Positions 61,031 to 64,000 of a stretch of DNA of 64,000 bases are shown one piece after another. The notes beneath the pieces are model-generated. The model saw nothing but the letters and a program-made list of their open reading frames with translations, searched no databases and was not told the DNA's origin. Position numbers and translations under genes: made by a program. This stretch comes from VXYL01 sp965243175 (lineage in GTDB: Bacteria > Pseudomonadota > Gammaproteobacteria > Pseudomonadales > Azotimanducaceae): positions 4,154,001 to 4,218,000 of the forward strand of contig OZ251532.1 in assembly GCA_965243175.1 (NCBI GenBank). The letters are read 5' to 3'. How positions within the stretch are numbered: the first letter of the stretch is position 1; each line of letters begins with the position of its first letter.

Positions 61031-63283
61031 CTACGCCAGCGAGTAGCCCTCGGCGCTGATCGGCATCGTGCGCACGCGCTGGCCGGTCGCCGCGGCGATG
61101 GCGTTGCACACGGCCGGCGCCAACGGCGGCAGCGCCGGTTCGCCGAGGCCGGTGGGCGGGTAGTCGCTGTCGATGAAGGCCACGTCGACTTCGGGCGTCG
61201 CCGGCATCCGCAGCATCGGGTAGCGGTCGAAGTTCGTCTGCTCGGCGCGTCCGCGTTCGAACGTCACCGCGAGGCCCATCATCGTGGAAAGGCCATCGAC
61301 CACGGAGCCTTGAACCTGATTCTCTGCGCCGCTCAAGTTCACGATGGGGCCGACGTCCGCGGCCACGGTGACCTTGTGGACCTTCACCTTCTTCTGCGCA
61401 TCGACGCTCACGTCCGCCACTTCGGCGATGTGGCCGGCGTGGCTGAAGTAGAAGGCGAGGCCCAGCGCCCTGCCCTCCGGCATCGAGCGGCCCCAGCCCG
61501 CATTCTTCGCCGCCAGCTGGACGACGCCAGCGGCGCGGCCGGTGTGCAGCACCTGCGGATCGCCCTCTTTCAGCCAGCGCGGTTCGCCGAGAACTTCGAG
61601 CAGCACCTCCAAGTGGTCGCGGCCCGCTTCCTGCGCCAGCTCGTGCAGGAAGCTCTGCACGACGAAGGAGAAGACGTTGGAACCCGGCGCCCGCCAAGCG
61701 GCGCAGCGCGTTTGCCAATCCAGCTGCGTCTGCTCGAAGCGCAGGTTGGGCAGCAGGCCGCCGGGGAAGACGCGCTCGGAAAGGCCGCTCACCGGGCGCT
61801 CGCCATCGTTGGTGAAGGTGACGAAGTGGTCGCGCCAGCCGGAGACCTTGCCGTCGCCGTCCACGGCGCCGGAGACGTGGTGGAAGCCGCCAGCGCGGAA
61901 CAGATCGCAGCACATGTCGTCTTCGCGGGTCCATTGCAGCTTCACCGGCACGCCTTCGACGCGCTGCGCGATGGCGGCGGCTTCGCACATGAAGTCGTTG
62001 TAGAGGCGGCGTCCGAAGCCGCCCCCGCAGCGCAACTGGTGAACGGTGATCTTGTCCGGCGCGACGCCCAGCACGTTGGCGACGTTGCGGATGGCGAAAC
62101 CGGGCGTCTGCGTGGGCGACCACATCTCGATGGCGCCGTCCTTGAACTGCGCGGTGCAGTTCATCGGCTCCAGCTGCGCGTGGGTGACGAAGTTGTAGGT
62201 GTAGGAGGCATCGACGCGCTTGGCGGCGTTCTCGAAGGCGGCGTCCACGTCGCCCACGTCGACGACCTGCGTTCCGGCCTCGCCTTGCAGCGCCGCGGCC
62301 CGTGCCGCGGCATCGCTCCAGCTGTCGGTGGCGGCTTCCGCTTCGTCCCACTCCACTTCCAGCGCCCGCTTGGCGCGGATGGCGGCCCAGGTGGAATCGG
62401 CGACGATGGCGACGCCCGGCGCCAGTTCCATCGCGTTGGCATTGCCTTCCAGCACGAAGGCGTCATGCACACCCGGCATGGCCTTGATGGCCTCCAGATT
62501 GGCGGACTTCACCTTGCCGCCGATGGCGTCGCACTTCTGATAGGTGGCGTACTTCATGCCCGGCAGAGTCTTGTCGATACCGAAGAGGGGCTCGCCACGC
62601 ACCAGGGCGTCGTTGTCCACGCCGGTGATGCGCCGCCCCAGCAGGCGGTACTCGCCGCGCTGCTTGAGCGTGAGCGACTCGGCTTCCGGCACCGGCATGG
62701 CCGCCGCTTCCGTAGCGAGTTCCGTGTACGCCAGCTTGCCGCCGCTGTGGAGAACGTGGCTGTCCTCGGTGCGCAACTCCGCCGGCGAGACGCCCAAGCG
62801 AGCGGCGGCAGCGCCGAGCAGCATCGCCCGAGCGGTGGCGCCAGCGTGCCGCAGCCGATCCCAGTTCATGGGGATGGACATGGAGCCGCCAGCGAACTGC
62901 GGGCCGTAGACGGCGGCGTCGATGGGCGCCTGCTCGACCGCCACGTCTTCCCAAGCGGCGTCGAGTTCCTCGGCGACGATCATCGGCATCGAGGTCTTCA
63001 CGCCCTGGCCGATCTCGGGGTTCTTGGCATAGATGAGAATGCCGCTCTCGTCGATGCGCAGAAAGCCGTTCGGCGCCAGTGCCGTGGCGCCTTGCGCACC
63101 GCCGCGCCCGGTGGCGACCGCCGGCAGGGCGAACGACAGCATCAGCCCGCCGCCCACCAGCCCGGTCAGCTGCATGAACTCGCGGCGCCCGACCTTGCGG
63201 ATGCGAAACGCACGATGCAGCAGGCGGTGGTCGTTCACCGCGGCGGTGGTCTCGTGAATGTCTCGGTAGTTCAACGCGCTCAT
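61031..63283 (-). CDS. molybdenum hydroxylase large subunit (isoquinoline 1-oxidoreductase beta type)
   Basis: A protein of 750 residues from ATG 63283. A twin-arginine signal lies at about residues 30-58 (GRREFMQLTGLVGGGLMLSF), so it is exported folded. The xanthine-dehydrogenase-type large subunit follows, with repeated molybdopterin-binding segments (GGGFGRRLYNDF, GRALGLAFYFSHAG) and the catalytic Glu in GLGEPALPPLAPAV near the C-terminus. It resembles IorB, which hydroxylates carbon next to nitrogen in N-heterocycles; related members are aldehyde oxidases. The N-terminal 28 residues before the Tat motif are unusually long. It pairs with the 2Fe-2S subunit just upstream. Confidence 0.9.
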   Translation of the reverse strand: MSALNYRDIHETTAAVNDHRLLHRAFRIRKVGRREFMQLTGLVGGGLMLSFALPAVATGRGGAQGATALAPNGFLRIDESGILIYAKNPEIGQGVKTSMPMIVAEELDAAWEDVAVEQAPIDAAVYGPQFAGGSMSIPMNWDRLRHAGATARAMLLGAAAARLGVSPAELRTEDSHVLHSGGKLAYTELATEAAAMPVPEAESLTLKQRGEYRLLGRRITGVDNDALVRGEPLFGIDKTLPGMKYATYQKCDAIGGKVKSANLEAIKAMPGVHDAFVLEGNANAMELAPGVAIVADSTWAAIRAKRALEVEWDEAEAATDSWSDAAARAAALQGEAGTQVVDVGDVDAAFENAAKRVDASYTYNFVTHAQLEPMNCTAQFKDGAIEMWSPTQTPGFAIRNVANVLGVAPDKITVHQLRCGGGFGRRLYNDFMCEAAAIAQRVEGVPVKLQWTREDDMCCDLFRAGGFHHVSGAVDGDGKVSGWRDHFVTFTNDGERPVSGLSERVFPGGLLPNLRFEQTQLDWQTRCAAWRAPGSNVFSFVVQSFLHELAQEAGRDHLEVLLEVLGEPRWLKEGDPQVLHTGRAAGVVQLAAKNAGWGRSMPEGRALGLAFYFSHAGHIAEVADVSVDAQKKVKVHKVTVAADVGPIVNLSGAENQVQGSVVDGLSTMMGLAVTFERGRAEQTNFDRYPMLRMPATPEVDVAFIDSDYPPTGLGEPALPPLAPAVCNAIAAATGQRVRTMPISAEGYSLA

Positions 63284-63310
63284 GGCTTGTTGCTCCCTGT
63301 TGAGGTGCGC

Positions 63311-63778
63311 TCAGGCGCGATTCGCCGCGGCCGTTTTCACGGCCTCGCGGATGCGAAGGTAAGTCCCGCAGCGGCAGATGTTCGGGGCCATCGCCTGATC
63401 GATGTCCTCGTCGCTGGGCTTCGGGTTGCTGCGCAGCAAGCCCTCGGCGGCCATGATCTGCCCCGCTTGGCAGTAGCCGCATTGGGCGACGTCGAGGTCC
63501 ACCCACGCCTGCTGCACCGGAGTCAGCTCTCCGGCCGGCTCGGCGAGGCCCTCGATGGTGGTGACCTCGGCTTCGCCCGCCGAGACCGCCGGAAACGAGC
63601 AGGATCGCACCGGCGCGCCGTCGACCAGCACCGTGCAGGCGCCGCACTGGCTGATCCCGCAGCCGTACTTCGTGCCGACCAGCCCCAACGTGTCCCGCAG
63701 CACCCACAAGAGCGGGGTGTCTTCCTCGACGTCGAGCTGGCGCCGCTCGCCGTTCACGTTCAGTTGCAGCATCGCCAT
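63311..63778 (-). CDS. 2Fe-2S subunit of the molybdenum hydroxylase (IorA type)
   Basis: A protein of 155 residues from ATG 63778 with GGAGG seven bases upstream. Two [2Fe-2S] centres are clear: the plant-ferredoxin type in YGCGISQCGACTVLVDG (and the following Cys in VRSCSF) and the helical one in CGYCQAGQI with ICRCGTY. It passes electrons from the molybdenum site of the large subunit to an acceptor. It has no signal peptide, so it is presumably carried across with the Tat-exported large subunit. First visible gene of the operon, 27 bp before the large subunit. Confidence 0.93.
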   Translation of the reverse strand: MAMLQLNVNGERRQLDVEEDTPLLWVLRDTLGLVGTKYGCGISQCGACTVLVDGAPVRSCSFPAVSAGEAEVTTIEGLAEPAGELTPVQQAWVDLDVAQCGYCQAGQIMAAEGLLRSNPKPSDEDIDQAMAPNICRCGTYLRIREAVKTAAANRA

Positions 63779-63894
63779 TGCCTTCCCTCCAACGACCGTG
63801 CTCCGAAAGAGCGAGCGAGAGTAACACTTGCTGCAGGCAAGCGCAGATCCGTCCGGCCTTTGGGGCCAGTTGGCGGCACGGTCGTCAGCGCTGG

Positions 63895-64000
63895 CCGTTC
63901 AGGATGACGCCGCGCCAGCCACGGGTCGGGCTGGTCGGCCAGTGGAACTCCACGCGCACCTCGAAGCGCACGGTCGCTGTCTGGCCGTTGGCGTCGGTGG
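63895..64000 (-). CDS. 3' end of a gene cut by the window edge
   Basis: The minus-strand frame is open from the edge to a TGA at 63895 and encodes about 34 residues, beta-rich (TATVRFEVRVEFHWP) and ending TRGWRGVILNGQR. I do not recognise the family from this piece. The same ending motif occurs in the fragment at 55334-55393. It lies 116 bp upstream of the 2Fe-2S subunit gene. Confidence 0.45.

Noticed and set aside
60594..62351. A 585-residue protein containing the CHY zinc finger
   Set aside because: Only the last 131 residues are protein-like; the rest is antiparallel-frame noise within the molybdenum hydroxylase gene.
61310..63907. An 865-codon open frame on the plus strand
   Set aside because: Antisense to the molybdenum hydroxylase subunits, with low-complexity His/Arg/Ala composition and no recognisable domain.

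Overview
The window is GC-rich (roughly two thirds by eye), densely packed DNA from a Gram-negative bacterium, most likely an uncultivated gammaproteobacterium. The grounds are adjacent uvrC and pgsA, an E. coli-type pcnB, a LolD/FtsX-type export operon with an outer-membrane beta-barrel, Tat-exported oxidoreductases and a tRNA-Ser with an encoded CCA end. No plasmid, phage structural, transposase, rRNA or CRISPR sequence was seen.

Layout. 0-15.7 kb: a truncated gene with a TonB-like C-terminus, a P-loop ATPase, a heterodimeric ABC exporter, an AAA/DUF4143 ATPase, a metallo-beta-lactamase-fold hydrolase, a tandem DsbA-like protein, a sulfatase, a Fic protein and a solitary DNA methyltransferase. 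15.9-26.5 kb: housekeeping genes (long-form gap, a DUF503 gene, uvrC, pgsA, deoxynucleoside kinase, pcnB), a Uma2-type protein, a sodium-solute symporter and a TauD/TfdA dioxygenase. 26.6-28.3 kb: an AAA/PDDEXK_9 gene lying between the dioxygenase and a detached fragment that resembles the end of a dioxygenase gene.

28.3-44.8 kb is the most unusual part. Two operons diverge from a 371-bp spacer that carries a large hairpin. The leftward operon encodes a LolA-like lipoprotein, three FtsX-type permeases, one LolD-type ATPase, a SPOR/beta-barrel outer-membrane protein and a three-domain glycosyltransferase-like/sulfotransferase fusion. The rightward operon encodes a DUF5989 membrane peptide, a NodU/CmcH carbamoyltransferase and three membrane-anchored proteins that share five copies of a module of about 100 residues with two cysteines. 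Two of these also have an SGNH-hydrolase domain, and one of those has lost its catalytic residues. Together they look like a locus for making, carbamoylating, sulfating and exporting a surface glycan or lipid; this is inference.

44.8-51.9 kb: a second AAA/DUF4143 ATPase, then a pair of translationally coupled NTPases (one with seven exact 43-residue repeats) between 21-bp inverted repeats, and a divergent PP2C phosphatase with an unrecognised N-terminal half. 52-55.2 kb: glutathione transferase, peroxiredoxin, EamA transporter, class IV aminotransferase and tRNA-Ser(CGA). 55.5-64 kb: a HipA-like kinase without HipB, then a leftward operon joining a molybdenum hydroxylase (two subunits), a CHY zinc-finger protein and ATP-dependent hydantoinase subunits A and B, suited to oxidising and opening a nitrogen heterocycle. 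A gene fragment is cut by the right edge.
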